64,000 nt of DNA from Echinicola marina. GTDB lineage: Bacteria; Bacteroidota; Bacteroidia; Cytophagales; Cyclobacteriaceae. The position numbers and the translations under genes are program-made. Positions within the stretch are counted from its first letter, which is position 1, and each line of letters starts with the position of its first letter. Under the pieces are notes generated by a model. It worked only from the letters and a program-made list of their open reading frames with translations, was not told the origin of the DNA and ran no database searches. Location of the stretch: contig NZ_CP080025.1 of the NCBI RefSeq assembly GCF_020463795.1, forward strand, positions 2,973,501 through 3,037,500, read 5' to 3'. This document shows, piece by piece, positions 18,279-28,762 of this stretch.

Positions 18279-20912
18279 TTAAGTCAATTTGGCTAAGCTT
18301 TCCTCCAAGGCTTTGATTTTTGCTTCTGCATCTGCCTGCTTTTTCTTTTCATTTTCCACGACCTGAGCAGGGGCACCGCTGACAAATCGTTCATTGCTAA
18401 GCTTTTTCATTACCGAATTCAAGAAGCCTTTGGTGTATTCCAATTCTTTGGTCAGGTTTTCTTTTTCTGCTTCCACATCGATTTGCTCGTTGAGTGGAAT
18501 AAACAGTTCATCAGACTTCACCACAAAGCTCAAGGCTCCATCCACTTTTTCAGCAAATCCAAGTTGGCTTAGGTTAGCCAATTTTTTCAAGATAGCCTCA
18601 AAAGACAGGTAAAGTTCTTGGTTTTGTGTATTGATACTAAGCTCAAAAGCTTCTTTTGGTGAGATCCCTTTGGAAGCCCTGATATTTCTGATTTGTGAAA
18701 CCACCTCGAATACTTGGGCAGCGTCATTGATCAGTTTTTCATCGTACTCACCCAGCTTTGGCCAAGAGGAAACAATCAAGGCTTCTTTTACCTCTCTGGT
18801 TTTTACCTGATGCCAAAGCTCTTCAGTGATAAAAGGCATAAAAGGATGTAATACCTTCAAGATAGACTCAAAGAAACCAATGGTCTTTTCATAGGTTTCT
18901 AGGTCAATTGGCTTTTGGTATTCTGGCTTGATCATTTCAAGGTACCAAGAGCAGAAATCATCCCAAACCAATTTATAAGTACTCATCAAAGCATCAGAAA
19001 TCCTGAACTTACTGAAGTGGTCTTCGATTTCAGCCAAGGCCTGGTTGAAACGGTTTTCAAACCAGTTGATAGCTGTGTGGTTTTGGTGCTCCAAAATATT
19101 GGAATCCACTTCCCATCCTTGGATCAATCGGAAGGCATTCCAGATCTTATTGGAGAAGTTTCTGCCTTGTTCTACCAGTTTTTCATCAAAAGGAAGGTCA
19201 TTACCAGCTGGCGAACTGAAAAGCATTCCAGTACGTACACCATCCGCACCGAAATCTTTGATCAGCAGCAATGGATCAGGTGAATTGCCCAGGGATTTGG
19301 ACATTTTTCTACCTTGCTTATCTCTTACTATACCCGTTAGATAAACATTTTTGAAAGGTTTTTCGCCCATATATTCATATCCGGCGATGATCATTCTGGC
19401 TACCCAAAAGAATAGGATCTCCGGAGCAGTTACCAAGTCATTAGTAGGGTAATAGTATTTTAAATCTTCGTTTTTCTCACCAGTAGTGAAGACATCGGTG
19501 TCGAATACTGAGATCGGCCATAACCAAGAAGAGAACCAAGTGTCCAACACATCTTCATCCTGCTTCAGGTCCTCAAGGCTGTAATTCTCTTGATATTTTT
19601 CATTGGCAATTTTAAGGGCTTCCTCAGCGGTTTTGGCGACTACATATTCCCCATTAGGAAGATAGTAGGCTGGAATCTGATGGCCCCACCAAAGCTGGCG
19701 GGAGATACACCAGTCCCTGACATTTTCCATCCAGCTGCGGTACATGTTTTTGAACTTGGGCGGATAAAGTTTAATGATGTCATCCATTACTGCTTTTAGT
19801 GCAGGTTTGGTGATGTCTTCCATGGTCAAGAACCATTGCAGGGATAGTTTGGGTTCGATGACAGCATCTGTTCTTTCTGAATGGCCTACATTGGAAGTGT
19901 AGTCTTCCTCTTTAGAAAGTTGATCAGCCTCTTTCAGCATTTTAGCAATTTTCTTTCTTGCTATAAAACGATCCTCACCAACTAAGATTTGTGCCTTTTC
20001 ATTTAAGGTTCCATCATCATTAATGATGTCTATCACCTCAAGTTTATGTCTTAGACCGATTTCATAGTCATTTACGTCATGGGCAGGGGTTACCTTCAAG
20101 CAGCCTGTTCCAAATTCCATGTCCACATAGTCGTCCTCTACAATAGGGATGGCACGGTTGATCAAAGGAATTAAGGCTTTTTTGCCTTTTAAATGCTCAA
20201 AGCGGGTATCATTGGGATTGATACAGATAGCCACATCGGCCATGATGGTTTCTGGCCGTGTAGTGGCAATGGTCAGGTGTTCATTCTCACTGCCTTCAAT
20301 TTTATAATTGATATAATAAAGTTTGGAATTGACCTCCTTGAAGATCACCTCATCATCTGAAAGGGCCGTTTTTCCTTGTGGATCCCAGTTGACCATTCGG
20401 ATGCCTCGATAGATTTTTCCCTTATTGTGCAAGTCAACGAACACGCTGATAACAGCATCACTTAGGTCCGCATCCATGGTGAATTTGGTTCTGTCCCAGT
20501 CACAGGAAGCCCCCAATTTCTTTAGCTGGTCCAGGATGATACCACCGTATTTTTCTTTCCATTCCCAGGCATATTGCAGGAACTCTTCCCTGTCAATGGA
20601 TTTTTTATCTATTCCTCTTTCCTTAAGCATAGCCACTACTTTGGCCTCTGTCGCAATGGAAGCATGGTCTGTTCCAGGAACCCAACAAGCATTTTTGCCC
20701 TCCATTCTGGCTTTTCTGATCAGCACATCCTGAATGGTGTTGTTCAGCATATGGCCCATATGCAATACCCCGGTCACATTAGGAGGGGGCATGGAAATAG
20801 AATAAGGTTCTTTATTATAATCTACTTTGGAACTGAACAATTTATTTTCCATCCAGAATTCGTACCATTTCGATTCGGCTTCGGCTGGATTATATTTTGT
20901 AGATAGCGACAT
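18279..20912 (-). CDS. valS: Valyl-tRNA synthetase
   Basis: A class I aminoacyl-tRNA synthetase (877 aa) that charges tRNA-Val and edits mischarged threonine. The HIGH-type motif is HMGH (51-54, in [13 protein letters not shown]), KMSKS lies at about residue 535 ([15 protein letters not shown]), and a C-terminal coiled coil (about 805-877) is typical of ValRS. Length and order of domains are normal. Single gene; a possible -7 element lies upstream. Confidence 0.98.
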   Translation of the reverse strand: MSLSTKYNPAEAESKWYEFWMENKLFSSKVDYNKEPYSISMPPPNVTGVLHMGHMLNNTIQDVLIRKARMEGKNACWVPGTDHASIATEAKVVAMLKERGIDKKSIDREEFLQYAWEWKEKYGGIILDQLKKLGASCDWDRTKFTMDADLSDAVISVFVDLHNKGKIYRGIRMVNWDPQGKTALSDDEVIFKEVNSKLYYINYKIEGSENEHLTIATTRPETIMADVAICINPNDTRFEHLKGKKALIPLINRAIPIVEDDYVDMEFGTGCLKVTPAHDVNDYEIGLRHKLEVIDIINDDGTLNEKAQILVGEDRFIARKKIAKMLKEADQLSKEEDYTSNVGHSERTDAVIEPKLSLQWFLTMEDITKPALKAVMDDIIKLYPPKFKNMYRSWMENVRDWCISRQLWWGHQIPAYYLPNGEYVVAKTAEEALKIANEKYQENYSLEDLKQDEDVLDTWFSSWLWPISVFDTDVFTTGEKNEDLKYYYPTNDLVTAPEILFFWVARMIIAGYEYMGEKPFKNVYLTGIVRDKQGRKMSKSLGNSPDPLLLIKDFGADGVRTGMLFSSPAGNDLPFDEKLVEQGRNFSNKIWNAFRLIQGWEVDSNILEHQNHTAINWFENRFNQALAEIEDHFSKFRISDALMSTYKLVWDDFCSWYLEMIKPEYQKPIDLETYEKTIGFFESILKVLHPFMPFITEELWHQVKTREVKEALIVSSWPKLGEYDEKLINDAAQVFEVVSQIRNIRASKGISPKEAFELSINTQNQELYLSFEAILKKLANLSQLGFAEKVDGALSFVVKSDELFIPLNEQIDVEAEKENLTKELEYTKGFLNSVMKKLSNERFVSGAPAQVVENEKKKQADAEAKIKALEESLAKLT

Positions 20913-21233
20913 AATTGCTTTTAGGATTTGTATTGTAGAAATGGAAATATTTCCCAGTGTGCAAAAATAATATAAATATCTTTGAAGGCATTAAAAATCC
21001 CCCAATAAGGTACTTATCTTGTTTATTTTACCCCCTTTTCTTTAAAAATGGATAACATTGACTTTTGGGTTCATGGTTACTGATTTGGTAGGGAGGGGGA
21101 AAGAGGTAGGGTTTTTGTCGAAGTGTTTGTAAATTAAGGAGAATTGGATTGGGGATAAAGTTTGGTAGATCCGAGAAGAGGAATCAATTTTATCCCACTT
21201 CGAGAATTTTAATTTTATAATAGCGCTATTTTT
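20913..21233. other. Divergent intergenic region valS / fahA
   Basis: The region should hold both promoters. On the minus strand a TATTTTTG (plus coordinates 20962-20969) matches the -7 element and would start valS mRNA about 45 nt before its ATG, but a clear -33 box is absent. Nothing else was recognised. Confidence 0.4.
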
Positions 21234-22508
21234 ATGAATATGAAAAAAGAGGATTTTACCGTTTTGACAAGTTGGGTGCAGGTTCCAAAAAAGTCCGATT
21301 TTACCATATATAACTTACCTTATGGAGTTTTTAAAAATAAACGATTATCTCCTCGGATAGGGATAGCTATAGGGGATAAAATAGTTGATCTATCAGTTTT
21401 ACATGAAAATGGATTTTTTATGGAATTTGATCTACCTGATGGGATTTTTTTAAACGACAAACTCAATGATTTCATTGCTTTGGGCAAGTCGATTACCCGC
21501 AAAGTACGGGAGAGGGTGCAGGAATTATTAATAGAAGATAATCCAGAACTAAAAGACCATAGGATAAGAGGAAAGGTGATGATCAACAGGAAAGAAGCGC
21601 AGATGTTACTACCAGTGAAAGTTGGTGATTACACAGATTTTTATAGCAGTAAGGAACATGCGAGCAATGTAGGAGCAATGTTTAGAGATCCCGAAAATGC
21701 CTTATTACCAAATTGGAAGCATTTGCCTGTGGGCTACCATGGTCGGGCTTCTTCTATTATACCGTCAGGAACAGCGATTATTCGGCCCAAAGGTCAATAC
21801 AAAGATCCCGATATGGATCGGCCAGCTTTTGGACCAACAAGACGATTGGATTTTGAACTGGAAATGGCTTTTATTACAGGGAAACCAACAAAAATGGGTG
21901 AAAGAGTTTCGACAGAAGAGGCAGAGGACTATATTTTTGGTTTTGTGTTGTTCAATGACTGGTCGGCAAGAGATGTTCAAGCTTGGGAATATGTGCCTTT
22001 AGGGCCGTTCTTGGGAAAAAGTTTTGCCTCTAGTATTTCTCCATGGGTGGTGGTCATAGAAGCACTGGAACCATTCAGGACAGCATCTCCAGCACCGGAG
22101 GAGGAATTATTACCTTATCTGCAGTATAAAGGAGACCATGCTTTTGACTTAAATCTGGAAGTGTATATACAGCCAGAAAATGGTGACGAAAATCTAGTCT
22201 GTCAGTCCAATTTTAAATATCTCTATTGGAATATAGTGCAGCAAGTGGCCCACCAAACAATCAATGGCTGTAATATCAATATTGGGGATGTATATGCTTC
22301 AGGAACCATTTCAGGGCCTAATGAAAACAGCTATGGGTCCATGCTGGAGTTGGCCTGGAAGGGAACAAAACCCATCCGGCTGAAGGACGGTACTGAGCGA
22401 AAATTTATTGAGGATGGTGATACGGTGAAAATGAGAGGATATGCAGAAAAAAAAGGGATACGGATTGGTTTTGGAGAAGTGAGTACTCAAGTAAATCCAG
22501 CTAATTAA
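21234..22508 (+). CDS. fahA: Fumarylacetoacetase
   Basis: Final step of tyrosine/homogentisate breakdown, splitting fumarylacetoacetate into fumarate and acetoacetate. The 424-aa protein carries the long FAH signature around DYTDFYSSKEHASNVGAMF and the following PVGYHGRASS (about 130-175), nearly the same as in animal FAH, and the metal and substrate residues in DFELEMAF and FNDWSARDVQAWE. Met3 is an equally good start. It stands alone; the phenylalanine hydroxylase at 53707 feeds the same pathway but is far away. Confidence 0.95.
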   Translation: MNMKKEDFTVLTSWVQVPKKSDFTIYNLPYGVFKNKRLSPRIGIAIGDKIVDLSVLHENGFFMEFDLPDGIFLNDKLNDFIALGKSITRKVRERVQELLIEDNPELKDHRIRGKVMINRKEAQMLLPVKVGDYTDFYSSKEHASNVGAMFRDPENALLPNWKHLPVGYHGRASSIIPSGTAIIRPKGQYKDPDMDRPAFGPTRRLDFELEMAFITGKPTKMGERVSTEEAEDYIFGFVLFNDWSARDVQAWEYVPLGPFLGKSFASSISPWVVVIEALEPFRTASPAPEEELLPYLQYKGDHAFDLNLEVYIQPENGDENLVCQSNFKYLYWNIVQQVAHQTINGCNINIGDVYASGTISGPNENSYGSMLELAWKGTKPIRLKDGTERKFIEDGDTVKMRGYAEKKGIRIGFGEVSTQVNPAN

Positions 22509-22560
22509 TTGAATTCCCGTTCCAGAATTAATGGAGCAATTTGATCGGCTTAGAAAGAAA

Positions 22561-22592
22561 TAGAGGGGCTTTCTTATTAAAAAGTCCCTCTA
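22561..22592. terminator. Hairpin at the fahA / sulfatase convergent junction
   Basis: TAGAGGGGCTTT pairs with AAAGTCCCTCTA (12 bp, one G-U) around CTTATTAA. The T-rich side is on the minus strand, so it probably ends the polysaccharide locus transcript as well as fahA. Confidence 0.7.
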
Positions 22593-22656
22593 TTAAAAGG
22601 TGTAATAGGTATTTAAAAACAATGATTTTTAATAGGAAGCTAAGTGGTACATCATT

Positions 22657-24294
22657 TTATCGTTCGTTTTTGATGATGCCTCTATCTATATATTTTTGGA
22701 TAAAATGCTGATCCAATGCTTCAGAATCTTTGTACTTGACTCTTAGTTCTTTGAGCTTTTCTTTAAGCTCCTTAACTACATTTTCATAAGCAGGATCATC
22801 ATAAACATTGTTCATTTCCAAGGGGTCTTTTTTGCGGTCATATAATTCCCACTCATCAATATCATAGTAAAAATGCGCCAACTTAAAGTCTTCATTTACA
22901 ATGCCGTAGTGCCGCTTGACCATATGGAAACCTGGATATTCATAATAATGATAATAAACACCCTCTCGGGTCCATTTTTCGGGCTGTCCTTTTAATAGCG
23001 GCATCAGGCTTTCTCCTTGCATATCGGCTGGTGCTTTCACATCGGCAGCTTCAAGAAATGTTTGCGCAAAGTCAAGGTTTTGTACCATAACATTACTTTT
23101 GCTCCCAGCCTCAATTTTTTCTGGCCACTTTATCAATAAGGGTGTTTTGAAGGATTCATCATAAATAAAACGCTTATCAAACCAGCCATGCTCACCCAAA
23201 TAAAAACCTTGGTCTGAAGTATATACCACAATGGTGTTTTCGCTTAACCCATTTTCATCGAGGTAATCCATAAGACGGCCCACATTTTCATCTACTGCGG
23301 CTATTGTGCCTAGATAATCCTGCATGTACCTTTGGTATTTCCATCTCATGAAATCTTCTTCACTCATAGAAGGGTATTGCCTTTTAAACTCCTCGTTTAT
23401 TGGTCCATATATCGCATCCCATTCAGCTTTTTGTGCTGCGGTAAATCTACCATATTTGCTTTTGAAGACATTATACCCCCATTCGGAAGGCTCTTTAATG
23501 CCTAGTTCCTTGGCAATTTCGGGATAGATTTTATTATCTGCCGAAACAGTCATATGTTCTCTGATATTCATTTCTGCTTCACGAGCAGCCGTTCCCCTTC
23601 CTTCATAATCATCGAAGAGAGTAGCTGGTTCAGGGAAAGTACGTTTGGTAAATTCCTTATAATGACGCGGGGCAGGCAACCATTCCCGGTGGGGAGCCTT
23701 ATGAAGATAAAACAACATAAAAGGCTTGTCCGCTTCTCTACGATGATCAAACCAGTCAAGCGTGAGATCAGTAATAATATCCGTTACGTAACCCATGACG
23801 GTTGTATCTCCTTTATTGGTGATAAATTCTGGATTATAATAATCACCTTGGTCAGGAAGGATTTTGAACTCATCAAAGCCTTTGGGCTTGTTCCCAAAAT
23901 GTAGTTTACCGAACATGGCAGTTTGGTAGCCAGCATCATGAAGTAACTGTGGGAAGGTCACATTGGTCGTGTCAAACGGAAAAATATTGTCGACTTTTCC
24001 ATGGATATGCGTGTGTTTTCCTGTCAATATCGTTGCACGGGAGGGAGCACAAATGGAGTTGGTCACTGATGCATTGGTGAACAACATGCCTTCCTTGGCA
24101 ATGCGGTCTATGTTGGGGGTATTGATCAATGTATTATCATAGGCACTGATCGCTTGGTATGCATGATCATCACTCATGATAAAGACAATATTGGGACGTT
24201 TTTGCTCAATTGTCCTTTCCTGACAGGAAGTGATGAGCAATAAGGCTAAGGCAGTAGGGATTAAAATTCCTTGGTGAAAGCTAGACTTATCCAT
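22657..24294 (-). CDS. Sulfatase (type I, formylglycine-dependent), lipoprotein
   Basis: A 545-aa arylsulfatase-family hydrolase that removes sulfate esters, here probably from a sugar. The lipobox is ITSCQ (Cys24), the metal-binding start of the fold is PNIVFIMSDDHAY (D42, D43), and the active-site cysteine to be turned into formylglycine is in SICAPSRATILTGKH (C82), the CxPSR motif. GEHGWFDKRF and the C-terminal DPLEMNNV are also typical of S1 sulfatases. An anaerobic or oxygen-dependent maturation enzyme must lie elsewhere. It is the last gene of the polysaccharide locus, after GH43. Confidence 0.94.
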   Translation of the reverse strand: MDKSSFHQGILIPTALALLLITSCQERTIEQKRPNIVFIMSDDHAYQAISAYDNTLINTPNIDRIAKEGMLFTNASVTNSICAPSRATILTGKHTHIHGKVDNIFPFDTTNVTFPQLLHDAGYQTAMFGKLHFGNKPKGFDEFKILPDQGDYYNPEFITNKGDTTVMGYVTDIITDLTLDWFDHRREADKPFMLFYLHKAPHREWLPAPRHYKEFTKRTFPEPATLFDDYEGRGTAAREAEMNIREHMTVSADNKIYPEIAKELGIKEPSEWGYNVFKSKYGRFTAAQKAEWDAIYGPINEEFKRQYPSMSEEDFMRWKYQRYMQDYLGTIAAVDENVGRLMDYLDENGLSENTIVVYTSDQGFYLGEHGWFDKRFIYDESFKTPLLIKWPEKIEAGSKSNVMVQNLDFAQTFLEAADVKAPADMQGESLMPLLKGQPEKWTREGVYYHYYEYPGFHMVKRHYGIVNEDFKLAHFYYDIDEWELYDRKKDPLEMNNVYDDPAYENVVKELKEKLKELRVKYKDSEALDQHFIQKYIDRGIIKNER

Positions 24295-24340
24295 TTTTCA
24301 AACTGTTTATACATGTTATCAAACTGAAATGGACTCATTT

Positions 24341-26146
24341 TTAATTGAGTTTTGTAATGGCTGTTTTTTCGGAAATCCCGTTCTCATTAAAGGATTCGAT
24401 GGAGAAGTAATATACAGTATCTTTATCCAGACACCGCATAAAATGCTCAGTGGTGTCATAGACCAGCCAAGACTGATAAAGTTTATCAGGAGCAATTCCC
24501 CATCTGATATTATAACCTTGAGCACTTTTTACAGGTTTCCAGGATAAAGAGACATCTCTGCGGTCTTCTTCCCTTTTCAAGGAGAAGTCTTTTACTGAAT
24601 GGGGAACTTTTCCAAAACCTAATCCAAATACCCTGATTTCTGACAGGGCAAAATTGTTTCCTGGTACTTCGATATTATTATAGCGAATATATTTACCTTC
24701 AATTGGTTGGTTGAGAACAATATAAGCATTAGGGCTGTCCTGATAACTTTTGCTTCTGTCCACTACAGTTTCCCAATTTTTCCCATCAGTTGAAACTTCT
24801 ATTGTAAAGCGGTGTCTCAAGCCCTCTGTCCGAGTATAGATCCCTGATTCATGGTCATGAAAGTTCAATTGAAAAGCATATATCTTTCCATGATTTAGCA
24901 TTTCTATTTCCACCCATTGTTGATCATCATTGGCTTCAGCAACCCAGAATGATTTTGGACTTTCATCGGTCAGTACTTTTGATAGGATTTTCCCGTCTTC
25001 ACTTTTTTCCAAAGGCATTTCGGTTATTTCCACTTCATCATCTGTAGAAGTGCTTTTTCTAATTTGCTGTTTTGAAGAGGAAACAGTGGTTTTTCCCCTG
25101 TAGGAAAGCAACATCCATCCACAGTGCTCGCCGGCTTTTGTGGGGTGGTTGGGAGCATAGCGCGGATAATCACCATAATGGGTGTTAGAGTGCATCAAGC
25201 CTTCATCATCAAAGTAGGTGGGAAACATGCATAGTCTGCGTTCCCAATGGGAATTGGAGGCTAAGGCCATGGTGCCAAAATGCCAATATTGCCCGTTGGT
25301 CTGTTTTACGGTAATGCCGTGTCCTGCACCATTGGTGAAGCCTCCTGGTTTAAAACTCATAGGATTGTTTTTCATATAAGTGAAGGGGCCTAGTGGAGAA
25401 TCACTCATATAAACCCCATCTCCGTAAACATTGAATTGGGTGCCAGGAGCGGCATATTGCAAATAGTATTTGCCATTGTGCTTGGTCATGGAAGCCCCTT
25501 CCATATAACCTTCTTTTAAAGTAGGGTGGAAGTTGTTCTCACCAAACCGTTCCCAGCCATGTTCTTCCTCGACAAGGTTAATCAAATCTTTTTTTATACC
25601 GGTTTCTAGGAACCGGTCATCTTTGTTCAGCATTTTGACTCGTATGGGATGTACATTGGATGAACCCCAGTACAAATAAGTTTTACCATCATCATCGATA
25701 AATAATTCTGAATCCTGGATATTATTGGAAATTGAAGCTGTTGGCGTCCATTTACCGCTTTTGGGATCATCTGTATAAAGAATACTGCCATAACCTGCAG
25801 GATCCCCGGCAAAGTACACCAAGGAATCTTTATAATTAAAGGCAGTAGGGGCATTGCTCCCTTCAAAAAACCATTGCTGGGGTTTGATGAAATTCCAATT
25901 GACCAGATCAGTGGAATGCCAATAGCCAAAGGAACGGGTAACAAACATGTAATATTCACCGCGAAACTCAATCACAGCCGGATCTGCTCCCGAGCGGTAA
26001 GATATATTTCTGGCAGAATTATAGACCATATAGGTGTAATCTATATCCAGTGGGTTACAGTAAGTTTGTGGTACTATTTCCTGGGCCCGGATGTTGTTCG
26101 TCAGGAGAAATAGTACGAATGCAATGATAAAGTATAACTTTTTCAT
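24341..26146 (-). CDS. Family 43-type glycoside hydrolase with F5/8C and FnIII-like domains
   Basis: A secreted enzyme of 601 aa from the Met at 26146, where a signal peptide (MKKLYFIIAFVLFLLTNNIRA) begins; the frame extends six codons upstream. The catalytic five-bladed propeller is at about 25-335 (SGADPAVIEFRGEYYMF near the start with the likely base Asp, and LKEGYMEGASMTKHNGKYYL with a candidate acid Glu). A discoidin/F5/8 type C region follows (about 355-500, AFQLNFHDHESGIYTRTEG), then a fibronectin III-like module to the end. It probably removes arabinose, xylose or galactose side groups; specificity cannot be read from the sequence. Confidence 0.85.
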   Translation of the reverse strand: MKKLYFIIAFVLFLLTNNIRAQEIVPQTYCNPLDIDYTYMVYNSARNISYRSGADPAVIEFRGEYYMFVTRSFGYWHSTDLVNWNFIKPQQWFFEGSNAPTAFNYKDSLVYFAGDPAGYGSILYTDDPKSGKWTPTASISNNIQDSELFIDDDGKTYLYWGSSNVHPIRVKMLNKDDRFLETGIKKDLINLVEEEHGWERFGENNFHPTLKEGYMEGASMTKHNGKYYLQYAAPGTQFNVYGDGVYMSDSPLGPFTYMKNNPMSFKPGGFTNGAGHGITVKQTNGQYWHFGTMALASNSHWERRLCMFPTYFDDEGLMHSNTHYGDYPRYAPNHPTKAGEHCGWMLLSYRGKTTVSSSKQQIRKSTSTDDEVEITEMPLEKSEDGKILSKVLTDESPKSFWVAEANDDQQWVEIEMLNHGKIYAFQLNFHDHESGIYTRTEGLRHRFTIEVSTDGKNWETVVDRSKSYQDSPNAYIVLNQPIEGKYIRYNNIEVPGNNFALSEIRVFGLGFGKVPHSVKDFSLKREEDRRDVSLSWKPVKSAQGYNIRWGIAPDKLYQSWLVYDTTEHFMRCLDKDTVYYFSIESFNENGISEKTAITKLN

Positions 26147-26303
26147 GTCGTTTGTTTTATCCATTTGGCATAATAGTGAGCGGTTTTTGATATGATTTCC
26201 TCCACTTTATTAGGAGAAAGTGTTGGAAGTCATTTGAATAAGTCTCTCCCTTTTCGACTATCCCAAAATATGGGGATAGCAAGAGGAATTAGCGCTTTAG
26301 ATA

Positions 26304-27893
26304 TCAAGGGTTGCTTTCAAAGCCCAGTTTTTTCAGTCCGTCTTGGATTTCTGGTGCTCCCATAAATAGCTTCCATCCTAGTCCAGAGCGGTAGTTTTCA
26401 ATCATGGCAACTATCGGTCCTTGGTCAATAGCCAAGTAACGTTTTGGATAATAGTTGTTTTCAGGACTTAATGCATCATAAAAGCCATATCGGCCAAAGA
26501 CCTTTTCTCCATAGTTATAATAAAGGTTTTTGATGACCTTTAGAGATTCCTCAGGAGTATAGGGAATGGAAGAAAGAGCCGCTGTTGGAGAAATCACACC
26601 GAGATCGGCTCCTGGACGATGGGCTGAATAGCCCTTTACAGAATAACTGGCCGTCAGCCCCCAAAGATCCTCTCCATAGCCTTTAAATTTATTGGGATTG
26701 TCCACACACCATGCACGGTTAATGAGCGTATGGTTTTTGTTTTCTTCCCAATAATTGGCATACTGGTCTGATAAGCCTTTGGGATTGAGACCCAAATAAG
26801 AGTAGTGAGCCCAGAACAAAGGACCGCCCATTTTTTCAGCGCCATTGTGTTTTAGCCGTAAGGGATGGTCATAGGCTTCCACATTGGTATTGATGCCACC
26901 ACTGCGCGCCCAGCCCTTATGGTAAGCCGAGGCAGGTATTCCGTGAGTAGGAGAGGAGGCTGCCAAAACATAGGTGATCAAACATTCATTATAACCTTCT
27001 AGGGGGAAGTTCATTTCCCACTCGTGCGTAGGGGACCAGTGCCAATAGAGGACGTCATGACCTCCTTGGGTATACCAGTCCCATTCCATTTCTTTCCAAA
27101 GCGTATCTATTCGGTTGGCCAGTGATTTTTCAGCATCATTGCCATTTTTGAAATACTCTCTGACCGCCAATAGCCCTTGCATTAGGAATGCGGATTCGAC
27201 TAAATCTCCTCCATTATCCTTGTCGCTAAATGATCTCGCTTTACCTGTTTCTCCATAAATCCAATGAGGCCAAACCCCATGGAAGCGATCAGCATTTTCC
27301 AAAAAGGTGACCATTTTATTGAATCTGTTGAGCCCCTCTTCTCTATTTATCCAACCACGATCAATGGCCGCAATGATGCCAAAGATGCCAAATCCTGTAC
27401 CTCCTGTAGTAACTACCGATTGATCATTTTGGGGATAGTCGCCATCTATGTGGATTCTTTCGGGTCCCATTCCAGATATGGGTTCTGCCCCTTCCCAAAA
27501 ATAGCGGAAGGTATAAAATTCGACCATGTCCAATAATTCTTCATCAGTGAAGTCTTTGGTAGTGGCCATTGCCAAACCTACTTCAGTGTTTTTACCGGCA
27601 TCCTGCAGGCCTACGACTTTATATTTTAAAGTGAGATTATTGCCCAGGTCATTGACGAAATCCATGTATATGGTGTCTTGTACCGTCGCTCTTTTGCTGA
27701 AACTATTGTTTTCTGTACTGACCCATATTTCATATTGGGATATTCCACTTTGTTTGGGCCAGTGGAGTTCAACGTGTCGGTCATAGCCATTTGCTTGAAC
27801 TGGACTGTCAATGGTTTTGTCCCCAGAAGAACATCCCCATAGCGAAAATCCAAGCATTAGCATTAGGTAAAATGAAAGTCTTTTTTTCTTCAT
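26304..27893 (-). CDS. Glucoamylase-like family protein, GH144-type (beta-1,2-glucanase family), lipoprotein
   Basis: A 529-aa lipoprotein (GFSLWGCSSGD, Cys21) with an FnIII-like N-terminal module (about 30-115) and an (alpha/alpha)6 catalytic domain (about 120-525). The family (Pfam glycoamylase, CAZy GH144) is known from the endo-beta-1,2-glucanase of Chitinophaga pinensis and a sophorose-releasing enzyme of Parabacteroides. Conserved stretches include FHGVWPHWI, DNGGDLVESAFLMQGLL, YWHWSPTHEWEMN and AIDQGPIVAMIENYRSGL. A second member of the same family is encoded at 31129, sharing these motifs but with other N-terminal modules. Its place beside a GH3 gene fits stepwise breakdown to glucose. 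Confidence 0.86.
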   Translation of the reverse strand: MKKKRLSFYLMLMLGFSLWGCSSGDKTIDSPVQANGYDRHVELHWPKQSGISQYEIWVSTENNSFSKRATVQDTIYMDFVNDLGNNLTLKYKVVGLQDAGKNTEVGLAMATTKDFTDEELLDMVEFYTFRYFWEGAEPISGMGPERIHIDGDYPQNDQSVVTTGGTGFGIFGIIAAIDRGWINREEGLNRFNKMVTFLENADRFHGVWPHWIYGETGKARSFSDKDNGGDLVESAFLMQGLLAVREYFKNGNDAEKSLANRIDTLWKEMEWDWYTQGGHDVLYWHWSPTHEWEMNFPLEGYNECLITYVLAASSPTHGIPASAYHKGWARSGGINTNVEAYDHPLRLKHNGAEKMGGPLFWAHYSYLGLNPKGLSDQYANYWEENKNHTLINRAWCVDNPNKFKGYGEDLWGLTASYSVKGYSAHRPGADLGVISPTAALSSIPYTPEESLKVIKNLYYNYGEKVFGRYGFYDALSPENNYYPKRYLAIDQGPIVAMIENYRSGLGWKLFMGAPEIQDGLKKLGFESNP

Positions 27894-27905
27894 GAGATTG
27901 AGGAA

Positions 27906-28718
27906 TTAATGATGTTTTGAAAAAAGCCATGGCAATAGTTCTGGCTCCGCAAATGTGGGATCCCAGGAATTATGGTTGGCTTCTGGATAGAGTGTGTACT
28001 TGACCTCAGCTCCTTCTTCTTTTAATACTTCATATACTCTTTTGGAAAGTATAGGAGGAACAATATCATCTTTGCCTCCATGAGTGATCCATATAGCTGT
28101 GTGTGGAGCATATTTTTTTGCAAGTGATAAGTTGCCTCCTCCACAGATGGCTACAGCAGCCGCATATTTTTTTGGCCACCTTCCGAGGGTTTCAAAGGTG
28201 CCAAACCCACCCATGGAAAGTCCCATGATGTAAAGTCGGTCTTTGTCAACTTTTTCAGCTTTGAATAGTTTTTGCATCAGTTCGTTGACCAGGTCAAGCT
28301 GTTCTGATGGCTGCTCAATGGATTGGCTAAAGTTAGGATCTCCCTTGCCAAACAACTCTTTTCGAATGCTGACATCAATCCAGTATTTGTCTTCTGGGCA
28401 TTGAGGAAAGACCACGATGGAAGGAAACTTCTCTCTGTTTTCTTGATCGAGAAATAGATCAGCTCCATGGGTGAGTTGCTTTTCGTTGTCATGGCCTCTT
28501 TCTCCTGCTCCGTGCAGAAAAAGTACTAGAGGATACTCTTTTCCACGATCATAATTTGGGGGATAAAGTATGCGGTACAATAGTGAATCACCTTTTTTGT
28601 TTAGAAATACCTGGTTTTTAAAAAGGGACTTATCCTGGGCCTGTAGCAATCCCGCTCCCAAAGCGTTCAGGATAAGTACAAATAATAAAAGGTATATGCT
28701 GGTTTTATTCATGGTCAA
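27906..28718 (-). CDS. Secreted carbohydrate esterase / prolyl-oligopeptidase-like hydrolase
   Basis: A 270-aa alpha/beta hydrolase with a signal peptide (about 1-28, ending LLQAQ). PLVLFLHGAGERG (63-75) forms the oxyanion region, GLSMGG (S168) the nucleophile elbow, GKDDIVPP the acid loop and EANHNSWD the catalytic His. Such proteins in polysaccharide loci are often deacetylases or feruloyl-type esterases that strip acyl groups from glycans. It lies 12 bp from the GH144 gene and 44 bp from GH3. Confidence 0.82.
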   Translation of the reverse strand: MTMNKTSIYLLLFVLILNALGAGLLQAQDKSLFKNQVFLNKKGDSLLYRILYPPNYDRGKEYPLVLFLHGAGERGHDNEKQLTHGADLFLDQENREKFPSIVVFPQCPEDKYWIDVSIRKELFGKGDPNFSQSIEQPSEQLDLVNELMQKLFKAEKVDKDRLYIMGLSMGGFGTFETLGRWPKKYAAAVAICGGGNLSLAKKYAPHTAIWITHGGKDDIVPPILSKRVYEVLKEEGAEVKYTLYPEANHNSWDPTFAEPELLPWLFSKHH

Positions 28719-28762
28719 TTATTTTTCTTTTGTGGTTTGATCCTTATGGTACATTTCTTCAA